From NCBI GenBank assembly GCA_964058845.1, contig CAXKVR010000186.1, positions 1 through 58,184 of the forward strand: DNA of 58,184 bases. Reading direction: 5' to 3'. The stretch is from Carex sylvatica (Eukaryota > Streptophyta > Magnoliopsida > Poales > Cyperaceae). The translations under genes and the position numbers were made by a program. The notes beneath the pieces are model-generated. The model was not told the origin of the DNA. It was given only the letters and a program-made list of their open reading frames with translations, and did no database searches. Below are positions 33,805-44,608 of the stretch, in pieces; positions within the stretch are counted from its first letter, which is position 1, and every line of letters starts with the position of its first letter.

Positions 33805-34197
33805 GGTGTTTTTAAACTCACTAAAATGTTTGGTTAATTTAACTCTAAAATTTATTAAATTGATTTTAAATAACGAATCCGAACGGTTGAAATTCGCCTA
33901 CCTTATGAGTGATGCATCTACATGTGAAAATTGTAAACGTTCGAATTAATTCAGTATAAAGTCAAGCAATCAAAAAACGTTCAAAAAATGAATGCACTAA
34001 AATTAATTTATTAACCTTTTAATTTTGACCGATTAACTTTATACTAAATTAATTCAAATGTTTAAAATTTTCACATGTAGACGCATCACTCATAAAATAG
34101 GCGGATTCTAACAATTCGGATTCGTCATTTGAAACCAATTTAATGAGTTTTGAAGTTAAGCTTATCAAACACTTTGATGAGCTTAAGAACACCTTAG
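33805..34197. mobile_element. Long-TIR MITE, ACTAGGGTGTTTTTAA type
   Basis: About 190-bp inverted arms: left ACTAGGGTGTTTTTAAACTC, right inverted ACTAAGGTGTTCTTAAGCTC; within the arms CATGTGAAAATTGTAAACG and GCATCTACATGTG pair with their complements. The relative at 48950-49325 has the same arms. The long inverted arms suggest a Mutator-type MITE, but no clean target duplication was found. Confidence 0.7.
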
Positions 34198-35335
34198 TTG
34201 TACTCTCAATTTAATGTGAACAAAGAGCTTATACTACCATTATTGTTTTATTTTTATCAAAAAAAATGTGCTGGAGCATGTGCCTCTTTATACAAAAGGT
34301 ATAAGTTACATCTGGTGAGTCAAATGAAAATTTATCTCTGTCAACTCTGTGGCTGATATTTCCTTAATTAATAGTGTATGCATGTAACCTACACAGACTT
34401 TTGAGTAAGGAATTACTGCTGACAACGAATCAACTTGATTAATTTGAAAAGTTGTACTTCTAAAATTCAAAGGTTGACATGTGATCTATGTACTTTATGT
34501 ATATATTATGTACAAAAATGTTAATATTTGATGTCAAGTTTACCAGAAATCATCAAACAACTAGAAGTTTCTAATAGGTGATATTTTATTAAATATCACA
34601 TGATGTACTAAATTTAATGAAATTTGATATCCAACCCATGCATAAAACTAATAACAATTTGCAAAAAAAAATTCTATTTTTATATTTTATTTGACTTAAT
34701 TTGAAAAATATTGTCAAGAAAATTCGTCAAAAATCTCAGCCCTTTTTATTTTTTTGTCTTGCCAGTACTTTTTCATTTTGCATTGACTGTTACCACATCT
34801 CAGCTGGACAATTCAGAATGCAGTGGAGCAGTTTTTCTTTATTTTATTTAGTTTCCTTTCAATTGTAGGAACCAGGAAATGGCGACTCTTGGAATGATTA
34901 GTGTTTAGATGACAAGCCATTTGAAAATTCGAATTTGTATGTAGAATATATTTAAACAAGTTCACTTCCAACACGCATATAAAATAGTAATGAGCGCTAT
35001 CTGGATAGAAAATACAGCTAGCAATGATCAATCAATTAGGTATATATTGCAAATATATATATTATTATATTAGATAAAAAAATCAACGTTGAGCTCTCAT
35101 GCATGCGTCATGGGAAAGCATGGTTCCTCAAGTAACCTTTTATTTAGATATGTAATGAATAATTATGATAATTATATAATTTCAAGCTTATAATTGTATA
35201 TGCAAGTAACATAATACCGTTGCTTTTAATTAACCTTCAAAAAACCATAACTATTGCTTTTATTTCAGTTTGGTGAACAAATTAAAGTATAAAGCCCGGT
35301 GTGTACTATATAATAATTAAATATAATATATATAT
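34198..35335. other. AT-rich intergenic DNA
   Basis: No gene or clear repeat is recognised. Ends in a TA-rich tract that borders the next palindromic element. Confidence 0.45.
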
Positions 35336-35745
35336 AGGAATATGCTAGCATGCTATGCTATGCGTAGCATAGAAGACCTCCGTGCAATGGCTCAATATTC
35401 GACTTTTCAAAATTCTAACGGTAGATCCGAACCATTCATCTTGTTCTCCATATTAATATGTGTTTGGAGACCAAATTTTATATTTTTTGAAATTTTTTTA
35501 CTATTTTTTTAGATTTATTGAAAATCGCTGTTTTCAGCAAATCTGGACCATAAAAAAACAGCGATTTTCAATAAATCTAAAAAAATAGTAAAAAAATTCC
35601 AAAAAATATAAAATTTGGTCTCCAAACACATATTAATATGGAGAACAAGATGAACGGTTCGGATCGACCGTTAGGATTTTGAAAAGTTGAATATTGAGCC
35701 GTTGCACGGAGGCCCTCTATGCTACGCATAGCATGCTAGCATGTT

Positions 35746-35749
<4 letters not shown>
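35336..35749. mobile_element. Palindromic element (copy G)
   Basis: Outer tip GGAATATGCTAGCATGCTAT and TGCGTAGCATAGA mirrored at the right end (GCATAGCATGCTAGCATG). Mid-arm CATCTTGTTCTCCATATTAA; inner arm TTTATTGAAAATCGCTGTTT with its complement. TA repeat of about 50 bp follows (35750-35802). Confidence 0.9.
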
Positions 35750-35802
<53 letters not shown>

Positions 35803-35805
<3 letters not shown>

Positions 35806-36470
35806 TTGGCTACGGTGCTATGGGTTGCATAGAGGGCTATGGCTCAATATTGAAATTTTTAAAATCCTAACGGTCGATCCGAATCTTTCATCTTGTTCTC
35901 TATATTAATATGTGTTTAGAGACCAAATTTTACATTTTTTGAAAAAAATTTACTATTTTTTTAGATAGGTAGAAAATCAAATATCTAAATGGTGCAGAAT
36001 TTTTTAGATCAAGTGATTTTCTACTTATCTAAAAAAATAGTAAAAAATTTCCAAAAAATGTAAAATTTGGTCTCTAAACACATATTAATATAGGATTTGG
36101 CTACGGTGCTACGGCTCAATATTCGAGTTTTCAAAATCCTAATGGTCGATCCGAACCGTTCATCTTGTTCTCCATATTAATATGTGTTTGGAGACCAAAT
36201 TTTATATTTTTTGGAAAAATTTTACTATTTTTTTAGATAGGTAGAAAATCAAATATCTGAATGGTTCATAATTTTTTAGATCAAGTGATTTTCTACCTAT
36301 CTAAAAAAATAGTAAATTTTTTTCAAAAAATGTAAAATTTGGTCTCCAAACATATATTAATATAGAGAACGAGACGAACGGTTCGGATCAACTGTTAGAA
36401 TTTTAAAAACTTGAATATTGAGCCGTAGCACCGTATCCCTCTATAAAACCCATAGCACCGTAGCCAAATC
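35803..36470. mobile_element. Palindromic elements H1 and H2, composite
   Basis: Copy H1 starts at 35803 (GATTTGGCTACGGTGCTATG) and breaks off at about 36092, right after CACATATTAATATA. Copy H2 starts at 36093 with the same tip (GGATTTGGCTACGGTGCTAC) and runs to 36470. H2's right tip includes CCCATAGCACCGTAGCC, which pairs better with H1's left tip than with its own. Inner arm GATAGGTAGAAAATCA in both. Confidence 0.8.
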
Positions 36471-36489
36471 ATATATATATATATATATA

Positions 36490-36856
36490 AAAGGAGGGAT
36501 CAAGTTACAACAAATCATTTTTTATATTTTTAAAGTCCAAATCGTCGATCCAAACCGTTAGATGTGATCTCCATAATAAAATGTGCTTGGAGACCAAATT
36601 TTATATTTTTTGGAATTTGTTTACTATTTATTAAGATGGGTACAAAAACTAGTCAAATTCAGACCATTGAATTTTGTACCCATCTTAATAAATAGTAAAA
36701 AAATTCTAAAAAATGTAAAATTTGGTTTCCAAGCACATTTTATTGTGGAGATCATGTTGAACGGTTTGGATCGACGATTTGGACTTTGAAAATATAGAAA
36801 ATTATTGTTGTAACTTGTTGTAACTCAAAAATTGTTGTAACTTGATCCCTCATCTA
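36490..36856. mobile_element. Palindromic element (copy I)
   Basis: Outer tip GAGGGATCAAGTTACAACAA with inverted TTGTTGTAACTTG and TTGTAACTTGATCCCTC at the right. Mid-arm CGATCCAAACCGTTAGATGT; inner arm AAGATGGGTACAAAA. TA repeats flank both sides. Confidence 0.88.
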
Positions 36857-36873
36857 TATATATATATATATAT

Positions 36874-36879
<6 letters not shown>

Positions 36880-36910
<31 letters not shown>

Positions 36911-37313
36911 TAGGCTATGGTACATTGCAATGTATAGGTATTTTTGTGCATTGGACCATAAATCACCGATTCAAAGTCCAAATGACCGATCCAAACCGTT
37001 CATCTTGTTCTCCATATTAATATGTGCTTGGAGACCAAATTTTATATTTTTTGAAATTTTTTATTATTTATTAAGCCACTTTGAATATCGCTGATCCAAC
37101 GATAACAGTAAAATCAAAAGGCACCATTGGATCAGTGATTTTCAAAGTGGCTTAATAAATAGTAAAAAAATTTCAAAAAATATAAAAATTGGTCTCCAAG
37201 CACATATTAATATGGAGAACAAGATGAAAGGTTTGGATCGGTCATTTGGACTTTGAATCCGGTGATTTATGGTCCAATGCACAAAAATGCCTATGCATTG
37301 CAATGTACCATAG

Positions 37314-37341
<28 letters not shown>
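36880..37341. mobile_element. Palindromic element (copy J)
   Basis: GA tract, outer tip GGCTATGGTACATTGCAATG and its complement CATTGCAATGTACCATAG, CT tract. Mid-arm CCGTTCATCTTGTTCTCCAT; inner arm AAGCCACTTTGAATATCGCT with ATCCAACG. TA repeats outside. Confidence 0.9.
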
Positions 37342-37355
<14 letters not shown>

Positions 37356-37759
37356 GTAAGGCTACGCTACTTCGTGAATTAATGTTAGATATTTTAATTC
37401 GCACTTATATCTCTAGTTTAAAAGTCCAAATAGCCGATCCAAACCGTTAGATGTTTAATCTATATTAAAATGTGCTTGGAGACCAAATTTTATATTTTTT
37501 GAAATTTTTTTACTATTTATTAAGATGGTTTAAAAATTATTATTTTTATTAAAGTTCTGCACCATTAAAAAATAGCGATTTTCAAACCATCTTAATAAAT
37601 AGTAAAAAAATTCAAAAAAATATAAAATTTCGTCTCCAAGCACATTTTAACATAGATTAAACATCTAACGATTTGGATTGGCTATTTTGAACTTTAAAAT
37701 TAGAGATATGAGCGCAAATTAAAACACCCTCATTAAATCACGAAGTAGCGTAGCCTTGA
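37356..37759. mobile_element. Palindromic element (copy K)
   Basis: Outer tip AAGGCTACGCTACTTCGTGA with complement TCACGAAGTAGCGTAGCCTT. Mid-arm CCAAACCGTTAGATGTTTAA; inner arm AAGATGGTTTAAAAATTATT. TA repeats outside. It ends about 375 bp upstream of the ERF TATA box. Confidence 0.9.
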
Positions 37760-38133
37760 TATATATATATATATATATTAGATATATGAGCTTGCTTAGT
37801 GTGAAACGTGAACAAGGTTTCAAATATTTGAAAGTGTGAAATTATTGCACCGTACAGCACAGGTAATATGCAGGAAATCAGGATTTCTTAATTATAAATT
37901 ATTCTTAAACCATGTGCCATCCTTGACATGCATATTTATGGCAAACCCCTTTCTCGGATTCTTTATTTCATTATATATTTTTATTTATTTTATCTTTCTC
38001 AGAAACCTCGCTTGCTTTAGACAAACTTCTTCTGTACAATATTACTTTATATGTGTCATATCATGATCCTTTCTCCTGTGTATTGTCTTTTTTACTAGAT
38101 TACATCATTCTGGCAAACTTCTATACCTCCCTC

Positions 38134-38141
38134 TATAAATA
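38134..38141 (+). promoter_or_regulatory. TATA box of the ERF014-type gene
   Basis: TATAAATA in an otherwise CT-rich stretch, 134 bases before the ATG, followed by a CA/CT-rich leader; the spacing fits a plant core promoter. Confidence 0.6.
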
Positions 38142-38274
38142 CATCAACTCATCCTCCCTTTTGACACACAATAAATCAAGCGCCATCTCAACTCAACAAT
38201 TACTGAACTCCTAGTCTCCTACTACTACAACCAATAAAACAAAGCACAAGGGATCATATACTAAGCAACAATCA

Positions 38275-38919
38275 ATGGTGATGAAGAGTGAACAAAACAG
38301 TACTGTGGATTTGCTGACAACCCACACAACACCACGGATTGTCAGTAACAATGGCAAGAAATCGTCGTCGCAATACAAAGGTGTAAGGATGAGGAGTTGG
38401 GGCTCTTGGGTCTCTGAAATAAGAGCACCAAATCAAAAGACAAGAATATGGCTCGGCTCCTACTCTACGCCTGAGGCGGCCGCAAGAGCATATGATGCTG
38501 CATTGCTTTGCTTAAAAGGTTCTTCTGCGAACTTAAATTTTCCTGCTGCCATTCCTTTTCACTTGATGCCTCAAAACACCGTCATGTCGCCTAAATCAAT
38601 CCAGCGGGTGGCGGCAGCTGCTGCCAATGCTACAACAGGTGTCATTAACCAGAATGCTTCGTATGTGTCACCGTCTTCATTATCTAGTAATGCTTCTCAG
38701 TCGCCTGATTCATGCAGTGATGGTTGTTATAATGATGTTGATCAATTGGAGGATACAATATCCGAGCAGGATATCAACGGGTCTTTAATGGATTTCGAGG
38801 CATTCTTTCAGTCGCCGAAATGCATGGATTACATGTTGAACCAATGCAGTTTTTTTGCGCCTGATCCGATGGAGGATTGTGATGAGGAAGGAGAGATTAG
38901 GCTTTGGAGCTTTTGTTGA
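38275..38919 (+). CDS. ERF014: AP2/ERF transcription factor, ERF012/013/014 type
   Basis: Intronless, 214 residues. One AP2/ERF DNA-binding domain spans about residues 34-91: [16 protein letters not shown], then RIWLGSY, then [15 protein letters not shown] and ANLNFP. Position 14 of the domain is Val and 19 is Ala, the DREB-side pattern. The rest is Ser/Asn-rich, with an acidic region and the C-terminal LWSF motif (residues 210-213) seen in ERF014-type proteins, so it is probably a nuclear regulator binding DRE/GCC-like boxes. It lies just upstream of the ProX gene, as At1g44830 and At1g44835 do in Arabidopsis (from memory), which supports the symbol. A palindromic TE lies close upstream, and part of the 3' flank is repeated in inverted form 1.2 kb downstream. 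Confidence 0.9.
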   Translation: MVMKSEQNSTVDLLTTHTTPRIVSNNGKKSSSQYKGVRMRSWGSWVSEIRAPNQKTRIWLGSYSTPEAAARAYDAALLCLKGSSANLNFPAAIPFHLMPQNTVMSPKSIQRVAAAAANATTGVINQNASYVSPSSLSSNASQSPDSCSDGCYNDVDQLEDTISEQDINGSLMDFEAFFQSPKCMDYMLNQCSFFAPDPMEDCDEEGEIRLWSFC

Positions 38920-39020
38920 TTCGGTCAGAGCTAGTTACCGTGGTTATATTTTTACTATTATTATTATTATATTTTTTTTTTCCTCACTATCTTGTTTCAT
39001 TCTCTATCAATTCAGTGAGG

Positions 39021-39104
39021 TGAAGGTAGAGAAGGAATGAGAAAGGAGATCTAAGTACTAACGATAAGTAATTGATGTGTTTGTAGTAAAAAAATCAATC
39101 CTTG
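39021..39104 (+). repeat. Inverted repeat, arm 1, in the ERF 3' flank
   Basis: 84 bp including GAGAAAGGAGATCTAAGTAC and GTAATTGATGTGTTTGTAGT whose complement is at 40253-40337, with a few mismatches. It lies about 100 bp after the ERF stop codon, so within the likely 3' UTR. Confidence 0.85.
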
Positions 39105-40252
39105 TATTTTTGGATGAGTTCTGATAAAAATGTTATGGAGCTACATGTTTTAAAGCAGCTCCATGGGGTTTTTTATCAGAAGTATCTTATATGTATGTAA
39201 AATTTTATTTGGGGTATAATATATCATTTAATTTGGAGTTATGTTTTTTAATATAGAAATGCCAATTATTATTCTATTTCAAGCCAAATTTAGAAAGTCT
39301 CACTTCCTGTATGTCCTTTTTATTTTAGTGCTGTAATCAACTTTATATTAGATGGTCCCAGCAAATTCTCATAAAATTGTTAGTCAAAGATTCAAAACCT
39401 TGCACGAAAATTACTGATTGAGCGACTGTGACAATTTGGACAGTATAATGTATACTTAACTGAAAAAATTATTTTTAAAACAGAGATGAAATTCAAACTT
39501 ACCATCTCTAACTTTGACAGTATAAGCTGTTAATCAGCCCATTATGTGCTAAAGTTTAGATATATATACTAAAGAGACCATCACGTTTAACTTAAGTATA
39601 TATCTAATAATTGATAACAGTACTAATTAATATTTCTGCTGCCCCATAATTAAACCCAATAAATTATAATAAATCAAACAGATTTATCAAAAGATACGCA
39701 AATAGTTTTTCTAGAATTCATTTACAGTGTATTGTGTGTGTGTATATATATATAGCGGATCATATGTCCTAATTAAGGACCAACTGGAGACGCCTTTAAT
39801 TAGTTGATGGAGTCTGTTCACCTAAAATGAAATGGAACATACTAGAAGACCGCAACTTTTTAGTTAGACTTGGAGAGAGGGCATGAATTTGGATTGCAGG
39901 GCCCAAATTAATATTCGAAACAGAAAGAAGAATAGACTTAAGCTGGTGTTCATGTTTGATTGTAAAGTTAATATCAATTAAATTACTTATTATTATTTTT
40001 TACATCTCATTTGATAGTTGAAGCCATGATTTAATATTATTTTTGAAACTTTTAAATTTTTATTTATGAATTTTAAAATTAATTTGGGCCCTGCATGCAA
40101 TCAGTCATTTTAAAATTCATAAATAAAAATTTAAAAGTGAACAGACTGAATTTTTAAAATAAAAAAATTTAAAATTCATAAATAAAATTCATAAATAAAA
40201 ATTTTAAAATAAAATTGAAATAAAAATTTATGAATTTTAAAATGACTGATTG
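39105..40252. other. ERF 3' flank and AT-rich repeat cluster
   Basis: No gene is seen. Near 39948-40036 a Tourist-like left end (TTCATGTTTGATTGTAAAG) is visible. Between 40050 and 40256 several inverted copies of AAATTCATAAATAAAAATTT and GCAATCAGTCATTTTAAAAT form a complex AT-rich palindrome. Confidence 0.5.
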
Positions 40253-40337
40253 CAAGGATTGATTTTTTTTACTACAAACACACTAATTACTTATAGTTAG
40301 TACTTAGATCTCCTTTCTCATTCCTTCTCTACCTTCA
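40253..40337 (-). repeat. Inverted repeat, arm 2
   Basis: Complement of 39021-39104. It ends exactly where the segment shared with 6146-8010 begins, so the boundary of that duplication and this arm coincide. Confidence 0.85.
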
Positions 40338-41920
40338 TATGTTATTAGACTTATGGATTGATTATGTATCAAATTCCATACAATTTTATTGTGATTTGAT
40401 ATCAAATGTCCGTTAAATAAAAAAACGTTACAAATTTAATTTGAAGTCATTTGATGAACAATAGAACTTGCATCAAGTTCCATAATTTTTTTATGTTGAT
40501 TGCATAAATGCAGTATAGATCACATTTTAAAATTCTGATTTAAAATTATAAATTATTTATTACCACTATCAAGATTATTAAATCAGTATATTATTAATGA
40601 ATCATGTCCTATAATACAATAGAAAGGGTGTTTGGCAACAAAATTTTAAGAAAGTGAAGAATGATGGCTTAAAATAGAGACAAGCTTAAAAATATGGGCA
40701 AAAGACAACTTAAGAAAGTGATTTTGAGTTTTGCAAAAAAACAAGTGTTTGACAAACTTAAGAGGTCTAAGTAGAGCGTGTAGAACTCTTTTATTTTTTG
40801 CAACAAATTCCAAATGAACATCTAAAAATGGAATAAGATTAATATCAAATATATAGAGATGGACTATGATGCATTGCAATGTATAGATCTTCTTGTGCAA
40901 GTTACAATAGTGTTGGTTTACTATTTTCAAAAATCCTAAACAAATAGCAAAAAAAATTAAAAAAATATGAAATTTGGTCTCCAAACACATTTTAATATGG
41001 ATATTAATCTTGTTCCATTTTTAGTGACTTTTAATTAGCTACAAAATATAAAAAGCTTATGCATTACAATACACTATAGCCCTCTATAAAACCTGGTCAA
41101 AATTGAGGACGATATTTCGCCTTTATATACTTTTTTTTTCAGTACTCGGTAGATGGGTAGACCATGTCCTCAAAATATAAAAACCTTAACCGAGGATGAA
41201 AGTAAGAAATATATTTATGAGAATACAAAATATATTGTGCTCAGAAATTGAGAATAAGTACCCTTTGTATGATTTTGCATCAAACATGAATTGTTGAATA
41301 CCGATGAAGAATTATTTTTCTAGTCTTTAGGTTAAAACTTAAAAGCCCAAAGTTCCACCACTAGATTAAGAAGGCCACTGGCCCAGATATATTGTTTGTA
41401 CGCAGTTTTCCTTTCTCAGAATTAAGCCCATTTAAATCCATAAAGGCCCCAAACAAGGTCTTCCCGACCCATTCCATGCTCTTCCCGACCCATTCTCTCG
41501 CTCTGCGTCCACCCCCCTTGTAAATCTCAATCTAAAGACTAAAACCCATCACCTCTTCTCCGCCGCTGTTACCTCTGCTGAGACGAAGAAGAGAGATGGC
41601 TTACACCAAGGATCAGCTGCTCGCACGTCTCCAGGTTTCCTTTTCTAACCTTGTAGCAATTTTTGAGGAAATAGGCTACCAAATGAGCTACAATATTTAT
41701 TTCATGATTGATTTTCACTTGTTTTAAGTTGTTTTTGGGAACGACACGGTTCCAGATGTCAATTGAGGAATTTTTTTTATAATTTCTAGTGCTTTTAGTA
41801 TTGGATTGAAAATTAGTCTTAACAATTATTGATGCTTTTTTTTCTGGCATTGAACTCAGCTGCTGTATCCAGTTTAGTTGATAAATTTTCTCTTTTGGGT
41901 ATTTGTAGGAACTTAAAATA
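40337..41920 (+). repeat. Source copy of the ProX 5' region duplicated at 6146-8010
   Basis: Contains the ProX upstream region, exon 1, intron 1 and the start of exon 2. It lacks the 157-bp MITE found in the other copy. The native gene continues past 41920 here, so this is the parent or closest to it. Confidence 0.88.
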
Positions 41921-44608
41921 GAGTTATTGTCATGTGACCATCCTGCTGTAATGACAGTTGAAGAACAGGTAAGAAATCTATTACTTATATGTTTTGTACA
42001 GGTAATTAAATTATTGATTTTGTTAATGGTTTGTTTGTCTATAGGCGAAGTATGTCGGGCATTTGGGCGGTGCATGTAGCAAAAACCTATTTTTGAAGGT
42101 AAAATTGCTCAAGTTCTAACATGGATAGTTTGAGATTCTAGTAATCCTAGCTAATTTTCGTTATTATTTTTTATCAGGACAAGAAGCACAGATTGTATAT
42201 AGTTTCTGCCCTTGCGAATACCAAAGTTGACTTGAAGAGTACTTATTCCTTTTCTTATTTATTTCTCTTCTGATCAATTTATGCATTACATTTTCTAGAA
42301 TAATGCAATTTTTTTTTTTTTTTTGCAGTTCTGTCCCAGCGGCTCGGCTTGGGAAAAGGAGGTCTTCGCATGGCCCCAGAGGAAGCTTTGCCAGAAATAC
42401 TCCATGTTAGTTTAATACAATAACTTTATTTATTAAAATAATTATTCTGATTTGTTATCACATTTCATTTCTCTTAAAAAGCAAAAAAAAACTCGTGAGA
42501 TTTTTTTCTTTTTATTTCCAGGTGGCATTAGGTTCTGTGACTCCATTTGCCTTAATAAACGAATCTGCAAGGTAATTCAAATCTCTGTACTTCACCATGT
42601 AGAATGCAAATTATTATATTATTTAATTTGAATAATTGCTGAGTACTATATTAGTTCATTGCAGACCTGTATCTCTGTTGTTAGATAAGGGGTTTAAATT
42701 GCAGCAGTATTGCTTATTCCATCCCCTCACAAATGAAGTCACAATTGGTAAAGATTTTGCATAGCAATGTTTTATTCTCTAAACTTTAGGCAAAAATAGA
42801 TGACAGTATATTACTCTGAAATATGAATTTGAAAATCTGACATGGTTTAATTTGTCAGCTCTAACCCCAAGCGACTTTGATAAATTTCTACTTTCAATCG
42901 GGCGTGAACCAGCTTATGTAGACCTGGAGGTGATCTATTTGTTGATAAACTAAAAAATTTTACATCACATCTTACTAGATTTGTTTACTTATTGATATAT
43001 TATTTGTTTTTGTACTAGGATTGCCCAGCTGTTGGGAAGGAAAATCCACCTGACCTCGCGCACTTGGTACCAGATGAAGCTCCAAATGTGCCAGGAGGAG
43101 CAGATAAAGTACCCCCAACAAGTGTTCCTGCTCAGACCAATGCTGCCAAGGATGAGAAAACAAAACAATCTACTGGTAAAGACTGTTTTTCTTATTTTTG
43201 TAATTATGATTTTCTCCCCTTAACACTACATTGAGGTGAATTATTATGTCTGCTCCTAAAGGTATTGTAAGTATACCTTTGAAAAAATTGGAATACCTGA
43301 TATGCCCTGTAGAATATTGGAAGCATCATGGCCAAGGGCGGAACTAGAAAATTTAAGTGGGGGGGGGGTGCTAATCTATAAAATGTAATATGTGAAAAAG
43401 ACAACATAACAACTAGAACTCAAACCACTAGACTACTAACAAACATTTGTTATTTTATGAGGGGTGCTAGACTATATAAAAGTTTAATTAAAGTTAATAT
43501 ACATAATTAAGAATTTTAAAATCATAGAGTGGCTTAGCACCCCCTGATCTATACATAAATCGCCCCTGATCATGGCATCGGGTCTGGATCCTTTAAAGTA
43601 ACTCAAAATTTGAGTTTGGATCTGGGCGGTCTGATTAGAATCCGGACCAATCCAGCCTGATCAGACAGTCAGGATCCAAACACAAACTTTGAATTACTTT
43701 AGGGGATCCTAATTCCATGGCATCACCTACCTGTCTCTTCTCTGAGTCTCTCTGTTTCTTGAAAGAAATACTCCCAAATAACCCCTCCACTATTTAATGT
43801 AATTTTAGACTTGTTGACAAAGGAGGGCCATTTTGTTATCCTAAAAATTAGGAAATTTAAGACTTTAGTTGATTTGTTCTGTTTTGTGGGACACCCTCGA
43901 TGGTTTCTATTGTTGCAGCCTTGCAGGAGTACGCATCATTATTTTTTTATGGTGCTTTTGTGATAGTTATATTTATTTATACAATTATTATTTCTCTGTG
44001 CGTGTGATTTACTTTTTGTAAACACAAAATCACTCCGTACCGAACCTTCAAAAAAAAAAATCACTACGTACCGATTATCCATACCATTTTTTGTAATTTT
44101 CAGAAAAACCCAAGGAGCCATCAAAAGTGCTGAAACAAAAATCTGAGAAAGACAAACCACAGATTAAAGTAGATGTGGCAGCCGACACGACTAATGTGGA
44201 GAAATTTGTAGAGAAAGTCTTTGAAAAGGTTTCCTCAGAATTTATATCGGAGGCAAGTTAAATTTATCTCAATATGTTTCATTTTGGTGTTTGTGATAAA
44301 CTATGTTATTTATTTGACTAAGTCTAATTTGACAGCTGATGAAGCAATCTAATGCTGATAAAGACAACATTTATGATCATGCGTTTGAAGGGCTAAAACA
44401 GCGTGTTTGTTCTGATCTATTGAGTATGACTGTAAGTATATACTTATTAATATTTTGATTGAGTGTGTGAACTTTATCCCATTTAAGTTAGGTCTCTGAT
44501 ATGAAATGTAATTTGGTGCAGATGACTTTGAAGAATTCAGTATATACTCAAGGATTTCATGCTGGAATTGAGAGCACACTCTATCCACTTCTTAACAAGA
44601 GGAAATAA
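41596..44608 (+). CDS. Prolyl-tRNA editing protein ProX/YbaK type (tRNA_edit domain)
   Basis: Twelve exons: 41596-41634, 41909-41968, 42045-42098, 42178-42238, 42329-42405, 42522-42571, 42665-42747, 42859-42929, 43019-43175, 44104-44252, 44336-44431, 44522-44608; 327 residues. Family role: hydrolysis of wrongly aminoacylated tRNA-Pro in trans. Residues about 1-165 form the tRNA_edit fold (AKYVGHLGGACSKNLFLKDK, then GLGKGGLRMAPEEAL, ALGSVTPFAL, FHPLTNEVTI, LLSIGREPAYVDLE). The rest is a Pro/Lys-rich linker and a plant-type C-terminal helical tail of unknown role. Intron 10 has a GC donor (GAG/GCAAGT at 44253); using the only nearby GT alternatives either skips eight residues or gives a stop. 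Intron 9 holds two MITEs. Matches At1g44835 in kind and neighbourhood. Confidence 0.93.
43333..43568. mobile_element. hAT MITE in ProX intron 9, CAGGGGCGGA type
   Basis: Ends CAAGGGCGGAACTAG and inverted CAGGGGCGATTTATG. ATCATGGC flanks both ends (43325-43332, 43569-43576), a perfect 8-bp duplication. 236 bp, no coding capacity; a G run of 10 is inside. Confidence 0.9.
43580..43715. mobile_element. MULE-like MITE in ProX intron 9
   Basis: Ends GGATCCTTTAAAGTAACTCA and inverted GGATCCCCTAAAGTAATTCA. CATGGCATC flanks both sides (43571-43579, 43716-43724), a 9-bp duplication. Same tip as the elements at 16065-16444. Its left flank overlaps the right flank of the neighbouring hAT MITE. Confidence 0.85.

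Noticed and set aside
35750..35802. TA tract as a possible origin or CRISPR-like array
   Set aside because: A simple dinucleotide microsatellite bordering palindromic elements; no spacer-repeat structure anywhere in the window.
41569..42075. 168-residue minus frame over ProX exons 1-3
   Set aside because: It is antisense to a well-supported spliced gene and covers introns; a shadow.
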